DNA of 35,740 bases, from the NCBI GenBank assembly GCA_002432425.1, contig DJEL01000040.1, forward strand, positions 1-35,740. The letters run 5' to 3'. This document shows, piece by piece, positions 16,879 to 24,697 of the stretch. Both the position numbers and the translations under genes were made by a program. The notes beneath the pieces were generated by a model, which was not told the DNA's origin, made no database searches, and saw only the letters and a program-made list of their open reading frames with translations. Within the stretch, counting starts at the first letter, position 1, and each line of letters starts with the position of its first letter. This stretch comes from Lachnospiraceae bacterium UBA5899. Its GTDB lineage: Bacteria > Bacillota > Clostridia > Lachnospirales > Lachnospiraceae.

Positions 16879-17799
16879 TTATTTTTTCTTATAAGTTTTT
16901 CCGTACACAAAAATCATAACTGCCACGCAAAGTACCATGAATGCTGCCACGTAGATTATCATGGAGCTCATGCCGTAGTTTTGTCCAAACAGGCTGGCGT
17001 CAAAGGAAAATGTTTCTTTGATACTTTCCACGAACATTCCGTTGTCCAGTCCGCCGATGGCAGCGTCCATATGCTGCAGCAGGGCATTCAACAAAGCATT
17101 CCGCAGCAGAATGGTAATCTGGCTTGCCGGGAAAATATTGCAGACCGTCTGCACGCCGTCCGAAAACTGGGATATGGGAATGTAGGCTCCGATTACAAAA
17201 CCTGCCGCTGCCGAAACCATGCTGAAAAAGGCACCGCATGCAGAAGAGGATTTGAAAAACAGGACCACTATCATAAACAGAGCCGTCGCGGAAAACGAGC
17301 CCAGCGCCACAATGCCGTAGGCTTGCGCAATCTCTTTTGCTCCCATATATAAATTGCCCTGCGTTCCCAGAAGAAGGAGTCCCACGGTCAGAATAATTCC
17401 CGTCATGATAACCGCAGATATGACTGCTGCCGTAAAATAAGAAAGAATAACCTGCCATCTGCGAATGGGCGTGGACAAAATATCATAATCCACTTTATTT
17501 TCCTTGTCTCTTACGACCACCGTCAGACAGTTAAACGGCACCGTAATCAGGGCGGAACCCAAAATCCCCACCAGAAGTGTCAAATTTGCATACATTTCCA
17601 CATCTTTATCCTGCACCAAATCTGCCAGTCCCGGTACTTCTTTCATCGCACTCTGTATGGCATCCACAAATGTCCCCCTCAGGAACAGCAAATATAAAAC
17701 AAAAACGATAATAGATGTCATCAGCGAAAAAATAACGGACTGTTTATCCTTAAAAAATATCAATAAATTGCGCTTGGTTAATCCGATAAACTTATTCAT
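16879..17799 (-). CDS. ABC-2 type transporter permease
   Basis: A 306-aa membrane protein with the ABC-2 layout: N-terminal amphipathic stretch, helix at ~22-40, large extracytoplasmic loop, then five helices from residue ~70 to 300, ending in a basic YGKTYKKK tail. It would form the channel of an exporter for a drug, lipid or peptide with the ATPase encoded just upstream, with which it shares an ATGA overlap. Confidence 0.85.
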   Translation of the reverse strand: MNKFIGLTKRNLLIFFKDKQSVIFSLMTSIIVFVLYLLFLRGTFVDAIQSAMKEVPGLADLVQDKDVEMYANLTLLVGILGSALITVPFNCLTVVVRDKENKVDYDILSTPIRRWQVILSYFTAAVISAVIMTGIILTVGLLLLGTQGNLYMGAKEIAQAYGIVALGSFSATALFMIVVLFFKSSSACGAFFSMVSAAAGFVIGAYIPISQFSDGVQTVCNIFPASQITILLRNALLNALLQHMDAAIGGLDNGMFVESIKETFSFDASLFGQNYGMSSMIIYVAAFMVLCVAVMIFVYGKTYKKK

Positions 17800-18710
17800 A
17801 ATGATTCACTTAACTCCTTTCCCGTCAGATTTAAGAACACATCATCCATAGTACCTTTTATAATTTCATAATCGGTAATACTCTCCCTGTTCCGGTACAG
17901 AAATTCCGTGATGTTTTCCCCGTTTTCAGGCATTAACACGTTGTAATGGTCGGCATCATAAGTAAACTCCCTACCTTCCAGAATTTTCTCCGCTTTCTCT
18001 CCTTTATCCGTATACCAGATAAGTTTGGAAGAGGTAAAACGGCTCTTTAATTCCGATGGGGTTCCGGCAGCAATGCATTTTCCTTTATCCATAATCAGCA
18101 CATGGTTGGCATCCTTGGTTTCCTCCATATAATGGGTGGTCAGAAAAATGGTGATATGCTTCTCCTTCCGCAGATATTCAATGTAGTCCCACACCAATTT
18201 CCGGGATTTTGGGTCCAGCCCCGTAGTCGGTTCGTCCAAAAATAAAATCCTGGGATTGTGAATAAGCGCTCTCACAATGTCTACCCGTCTCCTTTGTCCT
18301 CCGGAAAGCTTCTCATATTTACGATTCCAGATTTCTTCCAGTTCAAACCCTTTCATAAACGGCGACAGCTGTTCTGCTATCTGCTTTTTCGTCAGACCGT
18401 AATAAGTACCCCTTGTATAGAGATTTTCTTTTACCGTCAGCTTGGCATCCAGCACGGAATTCTGAAAAACGATGCCTATATCATCCCGAATTTTATCATC
18501 CTCTCTGCCAAGTTCATGTCCCAGAATTTCAATATCGCCCGCATTCTTTTCGAGTATCGTGCAAAGAATATTTATGGTCGTGGATTTGCCCGCTCCGTTT
18601 TCTCCCAGGAATGCAAATAATTCCCCCTCCTCCACTTCAAACGACAAGTGGTCCACCGCAACATGTTCTTTATATTTCTTGGTTAATTCTTTTACTGTAA
18701 TTGCCTTCAT
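17796..18710 (-). CDS. ABC exporter ATPase, DrrA/CcmA type
   Basis: A 304-aa ATPase with Walker A GENGAGKST, signature LSGGQRRRVDIVRAL, Walker B ILFLDEPTTGLDP, switch TTHYMEET and a C-terminal extension typical of DrrA-like proteins. The start is ATG 18710, six nt after AGGAGG; a GTG two codons upstream overlaps that site. It energises the adjacent permease. The preceding LytTR/DUF3021 genes are a common companion set for such exporters in Firmicutes and probably control it. Confidence 0.85.
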   Translation of the reverse strand: MKAITVKELTKKYKEHVAVDHLSFEVEEGELFAFLGENGAGKSTTINILCTILEKNAGDIEILGHELGREDDKIRDDIGIVFQNSVLDAKLTVKENLYTRGTYYGLTKKQIAEQLSPFMKGFELEEIWNRKYEKLSGGQRRRVDIVRALIHNPRILFLDEPTTGLDPKSRKLVWDYIEYLRKEKHITIFLTTHYMEETKDANHVLIMDKGKCIAAGTPSELKSRFTSSKLIWYTDKGEKAEKILEGREFTYDADHYNVLMPENGENITEFLYRNRESITDYEIIKGTMDDVFLNLTGKELSESL

Positions 18711-18760
18711 AAGCACCCTCCTTGTTTACATTTTCATACTATCAAAAATAAATAAGAAAA

Positions 18761-18809
18761 AAAGTGCCGCAGGACCAACATGCAAATACATGTGACCAAG
18801 CTGCACTTT
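18761..18809 (-). promoter_or_regulatory. Hairpin with paired 21-bp-spaced repeats before the exporter genes
   Basis: AAAGTGC (18761-18767) and GCACTTT (18803-18809) form an outer stem enclosing ACATG/CATGT; on the minus strand it is followed by seven Ts, so it can terminate the LytTR/DUF3021 transcript. Inside are two GACCAA copies exactly 21 bp apart (18773-18778 and 18794-18799), two helical turns, the spacing at which LytTR dimers typically bind. It may act as terminator, operator, or both. Confidence 0.55.
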
Positions 18810-18876
18810 CTGATGTTTTCCAATACATTCTAATGCTTTATACCTCTTTATAAAGTATTTTTCTTTTTACCTGTCA

Positions 18877-19308
18877 TTATTCTTCATCCTGAATTTCCCG
18901 GATTGCCTCATTTATTTTGTTTTCCTCTCTTTTGGTAATCCATGTAGTGGCAATCCAGACAAAGGCATAAATTATTACATACATAATCACAATGGGAATA
19001 TATTCTCTGATCCCGGTATACCATCGAAATAGGAAGCCACACAAAGAAACAATCCCCCAGAGGACAAAGAAATGTACCGGTACGCACAGCCTGTACCATT
19101 TAGGCGGTCTGTCATCTTCTAATAAAAACCAGGTAGGCAGTGCACACAAGAATCCTGTGGCAATAATGGAAAGAGGGATATACCACTGCCATTCTATCAT
19201 GTTTTCCCCACCCTGCAGGTACGCAATGAGTGCCTGGATCCCCAATCCAAGCAGCATTGCCGTCGATATCATTAATGTCTGGTTAAAAATAATTTTTATT
19301 CTGCTCAT
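18877..19308 (-). CDS. DUF3021 membrane protein
   Basis: A 143-aa protein with four transmembrane helices (about 10-30, 44-64, 76-96 and 104-122) and a charged cytoplasmic tail (TKREENKINEAIREIQDEE). It matches the DUF3021 family, which is nearly always encoded next to a LytTR regulator and is thought to hold or modulate it at the membrane. The start codon is 1 nt after the LytTR stop. Confidence 0.8.
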   Translation of the reverse strand: MSRIKIIFNQTLMISTAMLLGLGIQALIAYLQGGENMIEWQWYIPLSIIATGFLCALPTWFLLEDDRPPKWYRLCVPVHFFVLWGIVSLCGFLFRWYTGIREYIPIVIMYVIIYAFVWIATTWITKREENKINEAIREIQDEE

Positions 19309-19309
19309 C

Positions 19310-19744
19310 CTAAATTCCCAGCTTTCTTTTTAGTTCTTTTACATAAGCTCTCGATATCACAATCTGCTCCCCGTTCAGAAGCTCCGCAATCATACGTCCG
19401 TTCAGCTCCGCCTTCACGGATTTTATTTTCCGGATATTGACTATCATCGCCTTGGAGCAACGCAGACATTGCATGTGCAGCATATCTTCCAGTTCATACA
19501 GACGGTATCTGGTTTCATAGCAGCAGTCTTTGGTATATACATAGGTATGTTTGTCCACGGACTCCAGATAATATATTTTGTCCGTCCTGCAAAGCAGGGT
19601 TTCCGTTCCCTGCATAACCGGAATAGTCCTGCAGTCATTATGCAGAATATCCACTGCGCTCTGAATGTCATCCGTCATTTCGCATACTTTAATCAGAGCC
19701 ATTTCCTCTTTCTTTGAGGCTGCCTTTTCGATTTCTACTTTCAT
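19310..19744 (-). CDS. LytTR-family DNA-binding regulator
   Basis: A 144-aa protein without a receiver domain. The LytTR DNA-binding domain spans about residues 42-142 (IYYLESVDKHTYVY, ELEDMLHMQCLRCSKAMIVN, ISRAYVKELKRKLG). The N-terminal ~40 residues are a short helical extension. The ATG follows AAGGAGAACC. With DUF3021 next to it, it is likely a membrane-controlled regulator of the ABC exporter. Confidence 0.85.
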   Translation of the reverse strand: MKVEIEKAASKKEEMALIKVCEMTDDIQSAVDILHNDCRTIPVMQGTETLLCRTDKIYYLESVDKHTYVYTKDCCYETRYRLYELEDMLHMQCLRCSKAMIVNIRKIKSVKAELNGRMIAELLNGEQIVISRAYVKELKRKLGI

Positions 19745-19787
19745 GGTTCTCCTTGCTTTTCTTGCAGTTTTTATTTCTGTTTGTTCT

Positions 19788-20147
19788 CTAAATCTTATCT
19801 TTCAATTTCTCTGCCCATGCTTTTTCCTTAAAGCCGGTCAGTATCACATCATCTCCCACAATAAGCGGTCTTTTCACCAGCATTCCGTTTGTTGCCAGAA
19901 GCCTTAATTGTTCTTCCTCATTCATATCCGGGAGCTTGTCCTTTAATTGCATTTCTTTATATAACATGCCGCTTGTATTGAAAAATTTTTTGAGAGGAAG
20001 TTCGCTTCGGGTATACCAGCTTTTAAGCTCCTCATACGTCGGATTTTCCTCCACAATATGGCGTTCCGTATATTCTATCCGGTTCTCATCCAGCCATTTT
20101 TTAGCCTTCTGGCAAGTGGAGCATTTCGGGTAACATATAAAAATCAT
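19788..20147 (-). CDS. Spx/ArsC-family thioredoxin-fold protein
   Basis: A 119-aa protein with the family redox motif C9-S-T-C12, the LLATNGMLVKRPLIVGDD segment with the conserved cis-Pro loop (RPL), and VILTGFKE near the end. Close relatives are YffB/YusI-type and Spx-like proteins. It is complete; whether it reduces arsenate, acts as a thiol reductase or binds RNA polymerase as Spx does cannot be decided. The ATG follows AAAGGAGG. It sits 73 nt after the HD gene and 43 nt before the LytTR gene. Confidence 0.8.
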   Translation of the reverse strand: MIFICYPKCSTCQKAKKWLDENRIEYTERHIVEENPTYEELKSWYTRSELPLKKFFNTSGMLYKEMQLKDKLPDMNEEEQLRLLATNGMLVKRPLIVGDDVILTGFKEKAWAEKLKDKI

Positions 20148-20220
20148 CTTTTTCCTCCTTTATATGGGTGCAGGCATATTTTGCACCAACTGAAACTCTG
20201 TCTCATTTCATTTCTTCAAA

Positions 20221-20706
20221 CTATAAACTAAACATCTCTCTGCAGATTTTCTTTCCGCACTCTGTTTTAAAAATACTGTCATATACATGCTGTGCCGCTT
20301 CTTTGGACAGATTATCCTCCATAATATTCACAAGAAAATCTGCCTCAACCAGTATTTGATAATCCATTCCGTCTATGTTGTCGTATGTATGATGATGGGC
20401 AATCAGATACTGCACCCTTTCTGATACATCATCCGCAAATCCCAGTTCTTTCAGTAACTTTGCAGCTATGGAAGGACCTTCTTTTTCCTGCAATTTTCCA
20501 TTACAGTTCCCATATTTCTCTTCGCATGTATGAATGCCGATATCATGTGTGAGCGCCGCTGCCTCAAGAATAAATAAGCATTTTTCATCCACATGTTCCG
20601 TCTCCGCAATCAGCTTCGCATAACTGTGTACCTTGCAGAAATGCTGAATTCGTTTTGCATCACCACGATATAAATCTATCATTGCCAGGTGTAATTCATT
20701 TAGCAT
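20221..20706 (-). CDS. HD-domain phosphohydrolase, partner of HTH cassette B
   Basis: A 161-aa protein with an HD domain: His27 (CKVHSYAK), His54-Asp55 (ALTHDIGIH), HHHTYDN in the middle and EADFLVNI as the last metal Asp. Family members hydrolyse nucleotides and related phosphates; the substrate here is unknown. ATG 20706 follows GGAGGATACCCT, 13 nt after the HTH gene stop, so it is cotranscribed with that regulator. It holds the same place as the 185-aa protein in cassette A, suggesting that the regulator family controls varied effectors. Confidence 0.75.
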   Translation of the reverse strand: MLNELHLAMIDLYRGDAKRIQHFCKVHSYAKLIAETEHVDEKCLFILEAAALTHDIGIHTCEEKYGNCNGKLQEKEGPSIAAKLLKELGFADDVSERVQYLIAHHHTYDNIDGMDYQILVEADFLVNIMEDNLSKEAAQHVYDSIFKTECGKKICREMFSL

Positions 20707-20719
20707 AGGGTATCCTCCG

Positions 20720-21010
20720 TTAGTTTTCTTGCTTTTCCTCATTAGCCTTTATTTTGTCATAGTACGCCTTATACCTGTAAATAGTCCTCTCGCTGACATT
20801 ATTCCGCTCTGCAATTTCTATCATAGTCATTCCGCTCTTGTACCCAAGGACAAAATCGTTATAAATTGCCATCCATTTGGCGTTATGCTTCTGTCTGCCG
20901 CTCTGTTTACGATTTTTATAATATTCCAGCTCTTTTTGAAGTTCTGCATTTTCTTTTTGCAATACTTCTATTCTTTGCAATGCGGCTTCCAGTGTTGTAA
21001 TCTTCTCCAT
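20720..21010 (-). CDS. Coiled-coil/HTH regulator, cassette B
   Basis: A 96-aa paralog of the cassette A regulator. The coiled coil (IEVLQKENAELQKELEYY, about residues 13-30) is followed by the hinge SGRQKHNAKWMAIYNDF and the HTH (GMTMIEIAERNNVSERTIYR, continuing YKAYYDKI). GGAGGAGCACGG precedes the ATG. Its promoter carries the same flanking GACAAAA boxes as cassette A. It is probably an autorepressor; DNA binding is inferred from the HTH and the conserved operator layout. Confidence 0.75.
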   Translation of the reverse strand: MEKITTLEAALQRIEVLQKENAELQKELEYYKNRKQSGRQKHNAKWMAIYNDFVLGYKSGMTMIEIAERNNVSERTIYRYKAYYDKIKANEEKQEN

Positions 21011-21040
21011 TTCCGTGCTCCTCCTCGTATGACATTCTCA

Positions 21041-21091
21041 TTTTGTCCTCATTATAAGTGAATTTAAGAGGATAGTCAATCTGATTTTGTC
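21041..21091 (-). promoter_or_regulatory. Promoter and paired GACAAAA operators of cassette B
   Basis: On the minus strand, TTGACT (21074-21079) and TATAAT (21051-21056) are 17 nt apart. GACAAAA copies at 21085-21091 and 21041-21047 flank them, 5 nt before the -35 and 3 nt after the -10, exactly as in cassette A. The fuller repeats are GACAAAATCAGA and GACAAAATGAGA. Confidence 0.7.
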
Positions 21092-21102
21092 ATTTTTTCT
21101 GA

Positions 21103-21142
21103 CAAACAAAGCCGCTTACCTTCATTTCTGAACGTAAACGGC
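21103..21142 (-). terminator. Terminator of the acidic lipoprotein gene
   Basis: GCCG-TTTAC pairs with GTAAG-CGGC on the minus strand (21111-21142), followed by TTTGTTTG, about 40 nt after the lipoprotein stop. Confidence 0.55.
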
Positions 21143-21180
21143 CTTAGATTGCTTCTTACTTTATGAAATTATTTTACCGT

Positions 21181-22008
21181 TTAAGGGAGCCAGCTTATGG
21201 AAACTTCTTTAAGCTGATTGGTAACTTCATTAAACTGGAACTGGTAACCGCTGCTTCCCATATAGACCTCTGAATCTACCAGATACTTGACATAGTTGTC
21301 ACTTTCACTTGCATTCTCACTGCATTTTTCCAACAGCTCATCCTTGGTAATGGTTGTCGGGAAAGAAAAATGAACCTGTTTTGCTCCATCAAGCATGGCT
21401 TCCGTAATTTCAGCATTCATATCTGCATCGTAATCCGGCTGCGGCACATAAAGATGGGAATATCTTACATAAGAAAGAACACAATCCTCCGCTTTTTGTT
21501 CGCTGTCTGTAAAGTTGGCAAACTTAAATTGCATGGTTACATAATCGTTAATGTCTGCCGTGTATCTCTCTGTTTCATAATTTTTATTTACATTGTTGCC
21601 GCTGTTATTAAGGTCATTCTCTCCAAACGGAATACCGGCGTCTATTAAGTCCTTCAGTGTGGATTCACCCAATGTAAATTTTGTACCGTTGTATACAAAA
21701 GATCTGTTGTCAAGGTCGGCATATTTTTCGCTGAGTCCCGGTGCCAGAGTGAAATCGTCCTGTACGGGCATTACAAATTCTGCTTCATCCTCGCTGTCAT
21801 CTTCCCATGCCGCATCCTCAGACTCCTCTTCTTCGTCTTCCCAGGAAACATCGTCCTCATCGTCCTCTTCCGACTCCGTTACCTGCTGTGTTTCCTCGGT
21901 CTGCTCCGTTTGTTCATTGGCAGGCTTCTTGTCATTACCGCAACCGGCAAGAGAAAGTCCCATCATCGCTGCAAGAATTCCTGCCAGTATTACTTTTTTG
22001 TTTTTCAT
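21181..22008 (-). CDS. Acidic-linker lipoprotein, function unknown
   Basis: A 275-aa lipoprotein: a signal peptide ending LSLAGC, a very acidic linker (residues ~30-80, rich in Glu, Asp, Ser and Trp, with SWEDEEEESEDAAWEDDSED) and a globular C-terminal domain beginning FTLAPGLSEKYADLDNRSFV. The start is ATG 22008, preceded by GGAGGACTTATTT. No family was recognised. The linker probably spaces the domain away from the membrane. It is a single-gene unit with its own promoter and terminator. Confidence 0.65.
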   Translation of the reverse strand: MKNKKVILAGILAAMMGLSLAGCGNDKKPANEQTEQTEETQQVTESEEDDEDDVSWEDEEEESEDAAWEDDSEDEAEFVMPVQDDFTLAPGLSEKYADLDNRSFVYNGTKFTLGESTLKDLIDAGIPFGENDLNNSGNNVNKNYETERYTADINDYVTMQFKFANFTDSEQKAEDCVLSYVRYSHLYVPQPDYDADMNAEITEAMLDGAKQVHFSFPTTITKDELLEKCSENASESDNYVKYLVDSEVYMGSSGYQFQFNEVTNQLKEVSISWLP

Positions 22009-22046
22009 AAATAAGTCCTCCTTAAATGATTGCATTTCCGTCATTC

Positions 22047-22076
22047 ATTATGGAAGCAGGAACTTATTTATCGCAA
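22047..22076 (-). promoter_or_regulatory. Probable promoter of the acidic lipoprotein gene
   Basis: TTGCGA (22071-22076) and CATAAT (22047-22052) on the minus strand are 18 nt apart, about 40 nt before the start codon. Confidence 0.4.
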
Positions 22077-22101
22077 GACGCAAATGGTTGCAACCGGGAA
22101 A

Positions 22102-23229
22102 CTATGGGTAGCATTCCTCTTTTATATCCATAAAATCATAATAACTCTGCGGTTCCATTGTCTGCGGATTGTCATCGGCATCTCCATATATGACATATAT
22201 GTCACCATTTTTCAAATCCGCATACGCCGCAAAATGATAGGTGCAACTTCTTTTTTCACCCTTTACATGCAGAACCGAATAGGCGTAATAATAATAAATA
22301 ATACCGTTTACCTCATACCTGCCTTCGTCCACAACCTTGGAAATTCCGGCTCCCCTTTTGCTCTCTGCCATGTCCTTTGCACTCATCCATGAATAGGGAA
22401 CAACCGATACCATCACATCCCATTTTTCCGTATCCGCATAATATGACTTTCCCGCCTGATTGTCCGATAAAAGCTTATATTTATCCGGCAGCTTATACGA
22501 CACAACCGTATCTCCGTCTACGATGCTATCCGTCAGCCCCGTTTCCATGTATGCATTCTCTTGCCAGTAGGTCCCGACCATATCATTGGTTTCCTCTGTT
22601 TCGACTGCACTGTCCGCTATCGCCCGGGCTTCCGCAAATGCTTTTTCATAAATCACATCTTTTTGCTCCGCATTCAGTGCGTCCATATCCGTTCCGTCAA
22701 ACCTTATGGTAGTAAGAATACGCTCCCTATCAGAAGCCTGCCTGATAAGTACACCAAAGTAGGAGTTTTCAAAAGCTGCTCCCCTCTCATTCGCAAGACT
22801 GACTATGTATTTTACATATTCCTTCCCGTCTATCTGTGTCTTTTCAGGAGGCAGCTCTATCACATAACCTGAATTTTCTATGGCTTGAACCCGTTCTGCC
22901 CTGTTATTCCAAAAGTCATCCATAGTTTTTTTTTCTACATCAATCTGTATCAGGTAATCGTCGCAGCTTCTTACATTAAGACATCCGCTTTCGTGTATGA
23001 TTGCTGTTCCGACCGGTTTTACCGAAAAGGCAAAGCCCTTAAAAACAATATGCCAGTATTCCGTTGTTTCCGCCGTTTCTGCACCTACATTGCCCCCATT
23101 TTTATTGTCTGCATTGACCACATTTTCAGTGCGCCCGATAACACCCATGAAATTAAGGGAAGCAAATGTAATCCCAATTAGCATGCAGATAAACAGCAGC
23201 CCGGAAATAATTTTCTTACACCTCTTCAT
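22102..23229 (-). CDS. Exported protein with two similar domains, partner of a tethered XRE regulator
   Basis: A 375-aa protein with one N-terminal membrane segment (about 7-29) and a large extracytoplasmic part. It seems to hold two related domains: residues ~60-190 (FKGFAFSVKP, IDGKEYVKYIVSLA, ILTTIRFDG) and ~220-370 (DTVVSYKLPDKYKLL, VNGIIYYYYAYSVL, DIYVIYGDAD). The gene overlaps the XRE gene by 14 nt, so they are coupled. It may sense or report something outside the cell to the regulator; no family was recognised. ATG 23229 is chosen over a GTG five codons earlier because GGTGGGAAG precedes it. Confidence 0.6.
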   Translation of the reverse strand: MKRCKKIISGLLFICMLIGITFASLNFMGVIGRTENVVNADNKNGGNVGAETAETTEYWHIVFKGFAFSVKPVGTAIIHESGCLNVRSCDDYLIQIDVEKKTMDDFWNNRAERVQAIENSGYVIELPPEKTQIDGKEYVKYIVSLANERGAAFENSYFGVLIRQASDRERILTTIRFDGTDMDALNAEQKDVIYEKAFAEARAIADSAVETEETNDMVGTYWQENAYMETGLTDSIVDGDTVVSYKLPDKYKLLSDNQAGKSYYADTEKWDVMVSVVPYSWMSAKDMAESKRGAGISKVVDEGRYEVNGIIYYYYAYSVLHVKGEKRSCTYHFAAYADLKNGDIYVIYGDADDNPQTMEPQSYYDFMDIKEECYP

Positions 23230-23953
23230 CTGCAGTCTTCCCACCTACATCTTCCAATATAATTTGCAAAGTATCTTCTTTTTTCATCCTTCGCAGTTCC
23301 AGTCCTGTCAGCACAAGCAGCAGAATAAATACCGCCGTAATCAGGATAGCTGCCGCCAGTGTTACCACTTTGTAATTTAAAAATAACCGGTCATTGCCAG
23401 CCCCGGTATAGCACTCTACAAAGTCTCCGTCACGTATTCCGGGGATATCCAGCCATACCGTATTCATTATCTTTCTGCCGTTGTCATCAAAATAACACAA
23501 ATCTGCCTTGGTATACTGTTGGTACACCTTTTCCACCCGGACATTCTCATTTTTGTCTGCATGCCCGGTCCACTCGTTTCTCCCAAGCAGCACAACAACC
23601 ACCACCGCACAGAATATACAGACCGCCGCCAGAATGCAGAACATCCCCTTCAGCCTGAAAAATCTATCCTTTCCTCTTAAATTTTTCATATGTACAACAC
23701 CGTTTGTGACCGCAGTTCCTGAAGTTTCCTGTCCGTTATCCTGCTCTGCCTCCCGATTTCCATAAATCAGTTCTTCCACCGGGACATTCAGTATCTCACA
23801 TATGCACACCAGTCTGTCCAAATCAGGATAGGCTTTATCCCTCTCCCACTTTGACACTGCCTGCCGGCTGACACCTGCTTTCTCTGCAAATTCTTCCTGA
23901 TTCAGTCCCGCCATTTTCCGGTATTCCTGAATTCTTGTACCTATAAGCAGCAT
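23216..23953 (-). CDS. Membrane-anchored XRE-family regulator
   Basis: A 245-aa protein. Residues 5-60 are an XRE helix-turn-helix (IQEYRKMAGLNQEEFAEKAG, then VSRQAVSKWERDKAYPDLDR). Two transmembrane segments (about 103-124 and 193-218) bracket an extracytoplasmic domain of ~70 residues. The layout suggests a DNA-binding protein that senses across the membrane. The ATG follows GGAGGTATATA. It is coupled to the exported partner gene. Confidence 0.8.
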   Translation of the reverse strand: MLLIGTRIQEYRKMAGLNQEEFAEKAGVSRQAVSKWERDKAYPDLDRLVCICEILNVPVEELIYGNREAEQDNGQETSGTAVTNGVVHMKNLRGKDRFFRLKGMFCILAAVCIFCAVVVVVLLGRNEWTGHADKNENVRVEKVYQQYTKADLCYFDDNGRKIMNTVWLDIPGIRDGDFVECYTGAGNDRLFLNYKVVTLAAAILITAVFILLLVLTGLELRRMKKEDTLQIILEDVGGKTADEEV

Positions 23954-23967
23954 TATATACCTCCAGT

Positions 23968-23986
23968 ATTGACCTTTCTGTTCAAT
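23968..23986 (-). promoter_or_regulatory. Candidate operator before the tethered XRE gene
   Basis: ATTGAAC-AGAAA-GGTCAAT on the minus strand is a near-perfect dyad (6 of 7 arm positions) lying just upstream of the ribosome site, a plausible autoregulatory site for the XRE protein. Confidence 0.35.
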
Positions 23987-24067
23987 TCTCAGTGTTTTGT
24001 TTTATTCATATTTTGATACATTTTATGGAAGAATACAAGCATTTTGTGACCTTAAAATAGCTGTAAA

Positions 24068-24109
24068 CAAAAACCGCAGGAACAATTTCTGTTGAACTCA
24101 TTCCTGCGG
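24068..24109 (-). terminator. Rho-independent terminator
   Basis: CCGCAGGAA and TTCCTGCGG form a 9-bp stem (24074-24109), followed on the minus strand by TTTTTG. It ends the transcript of the broken gene at 24163-24676 and insulates the XRE gene. Confidence 0.75.
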
Positions 24110-24162
24110 CTTCCCAATTCTGCTATACATTTCGTTAGAATGGTTTCATTTTGCTCTGTCAA

Positions 24163-24676
24163 TCAATCCAGAACAGCACCTCCCCATTCAACAACAGTAA
24201 ATCCTTTTCGTTCGATCGGTGTAATCATTGGCTTCTTTATATCGCCGCTGTCATATTGTGCAAAGCCGAACCATATCCGGGTTATGCTGTCCGGTTTAAC
24301 GGAGAAGGATACCGGCATAGCGGCGTCAACGCCGTCGGTCAGCATCGGATACATGACGTAGCCCTCACCGCTTGTCAGGTAATCGGACCAATACTCAATG
24401 AAGTCGGCTGTTTCCTGTTCATTAAATCCGTAATCCGTAAGAACCCGGCGGAATACTTCATCCCGTTTGTCTGCCGGAACAAGGAAACCCTCTTCGGTTT
24501 GAAATGCCTGCCCACAGATCAGGTATTTTCATATGACGGGAAAGCTCCATAAAGCCGGAGATAAAAAATACGGCAAAAAAGCCTGCTGACAGACAGAAAG
24601 CAATCAGTCCGGCCAAAAATGGTCCGTCAAGTTTAAGTACGACGATACATATGCTGTCATCACTTTTTAATGGCAA
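24163..24676 (-). pseudogene. Frameshifted gene of a conserved clostridial membrane/envelope protein
   Basis: A 5' frame (24676 down to ~24530) has a hydrophobic segment (LAGLIAFCLSAGFFAVFFIS) and runs to SRHMK. It is continued in another frame by KYLICGQAFQTEEGFLVPAD and so on to PIERKGFTVVEWGGAVLD at 24163. The junction is at a short A-run near 24525-24535, where the second frame has a stop directly upstream. The C-terminal part (FIEYW, then KPDSITRIWFGF, then RKGFTVVEWGG) matches a family I recall from Clostridia but cannot name. The gene starts only with TTG and no clear ribosome site, so the N-terminus is probably also lost. Confidence 0.5.
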
Positions 24677-24697
24677 TTATGATTGCCGGCTTCACAA

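Noticed and set aside
16869..21106. Third, inverted GACAAA(A) boxes at 16869-16875 and 21101-21106 as part of the cassette operators
   Set aside because: Their distances from the main boxes differ (spacers of 15 and 9 nt) and one lies in the T-tract of a terminator, so they may be chance; only the directly repeated pairs are claimed.
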